64,000 bases of DNA from assembly GCA_018712345.1 (NCBI GenBank), contig DVHG01000025.1, positions 62,001-126,000 of the forward strand, in the 5' to 3' direction. The notes beneath the pieces were generated by a model. That model searched no databases. It was not told the DNA's origin and was given only the letters and a program-made list of their open reading frames with translations. Each line of letters opens with the position of its first letter. Position 1 is the stretch's first letter. The position numbers and the translations under genes were made by a program. This document shows, in pieces, positions 62,952 through 64,000 of the stretch. The DNA comes from Candidatus Onthovicinus excrementipullorum. Its GTDB lineage: Bacteria; Bacillota; Clostridia; Oscillospirales; Acutalibacteraceae.

Positions 62952-64000
<1,049 letters not shown>

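Overview
The window looks like a chromosomal segment of a moderately GC-rich, anaerobic, gut-type Firmicute (class Clostridia, probably near Oscillospiraceae/Ruminococcaceae). The basis is a primase-sigma70 pair (dnaG-rpoD), a Firmicute-like rpoB-rpoC, a type III glutamine synthetase, NPxTG-type wall-sorted proteins, many lipoproteins, AGGAGG ribosome sites and textbook sigma-A promoters. Genus and species cannot be named from sequence alone. No tRNA, rRNA, CRISPR array, prophage or intact insertion sequence was seen; the only mobile DNA is a decayed IS256-family transposase at about 846-1400.

Layout. 1-715: tail of a membrane-anchored Ig-like surface protein. 846-1400: transposase remnant. 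1668-12374: nitrogen assimilation. A short type I glutamine synthetase-like gene and an ANTAR RNA-binding regulator lie on the minus strand, divergent from glnN (GS III), gltB and gltD on the plus strand. Both leaders carry sigma-A promoters, hexaloop hairpins and terminators that fit ANTAR antitermination. 12626-16725: YcxB-like membrane protein, RlmI-like rRNA methyltransferase, YbjN-like protein, Cys-rich mini-protein, TPR/CFI-box protein and divergent XRE regulator. 16853-23437: phosphoesterase, GH18-like gene with a frameshift, zinc alcohol dehydrogenase, GH28 lipoprotein, Vat-like acetyltransferase. 23519-29073: sialic acid catabolic operon (nanE-nanA-symporter-yhcH-ROK kinase-RpiR regulator). 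29504-32957: GPH-type transporter with a 330-residue charged tail, coupled to an LRR_5 lipoprotein. 33253-42493: fucose locus (beta-helix/PDZ protein, GH30, AraC regulator; divergent fucI, FGGY kinase, fucU, fucA). 42730-47222: hypothetical protein and two tandem NPxTG surface paralogs. 47721-51314: frameshifted membrane phosphoesterase and a YtrA-type GntR/ABC operon. 51541-64000: housekeeping genes (rpmE, ybaK-like, cupin, yigZ, dgt, dnaG, rpoD, phosphoesterase lipoprotein, rpoB, start of rpoC).

How it fits together. Sialic acid and fucose are the terminal sugars of host mucin glycans. The two catabolic loci, the nearby GH18, GH28, GH30 and beta-helix hydrolases and the surface proteins suggest a mucosal glycan scavenger. 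No sialidase is seen, so sialic acid is probably taken up after release by other enzymes.

The most interesting part is the nitrogen block. By-eye comparison indicates that the type I GS-like protein lacks the ammonium-site flap glutamate and the C-terminal thong helix. Its partner ANTAR protein has lost the phosphorylatable aspartate of its receiver domain. This raises the possibility that the GS-like protein is a nitrogen sensor controlling an RNA antiterminator, which in turn releases terminators in front of itself and of glnN. Two single-base frameshifts (GH18-like gene and membrane phosphoesterase) could be real decay or assembly errors.
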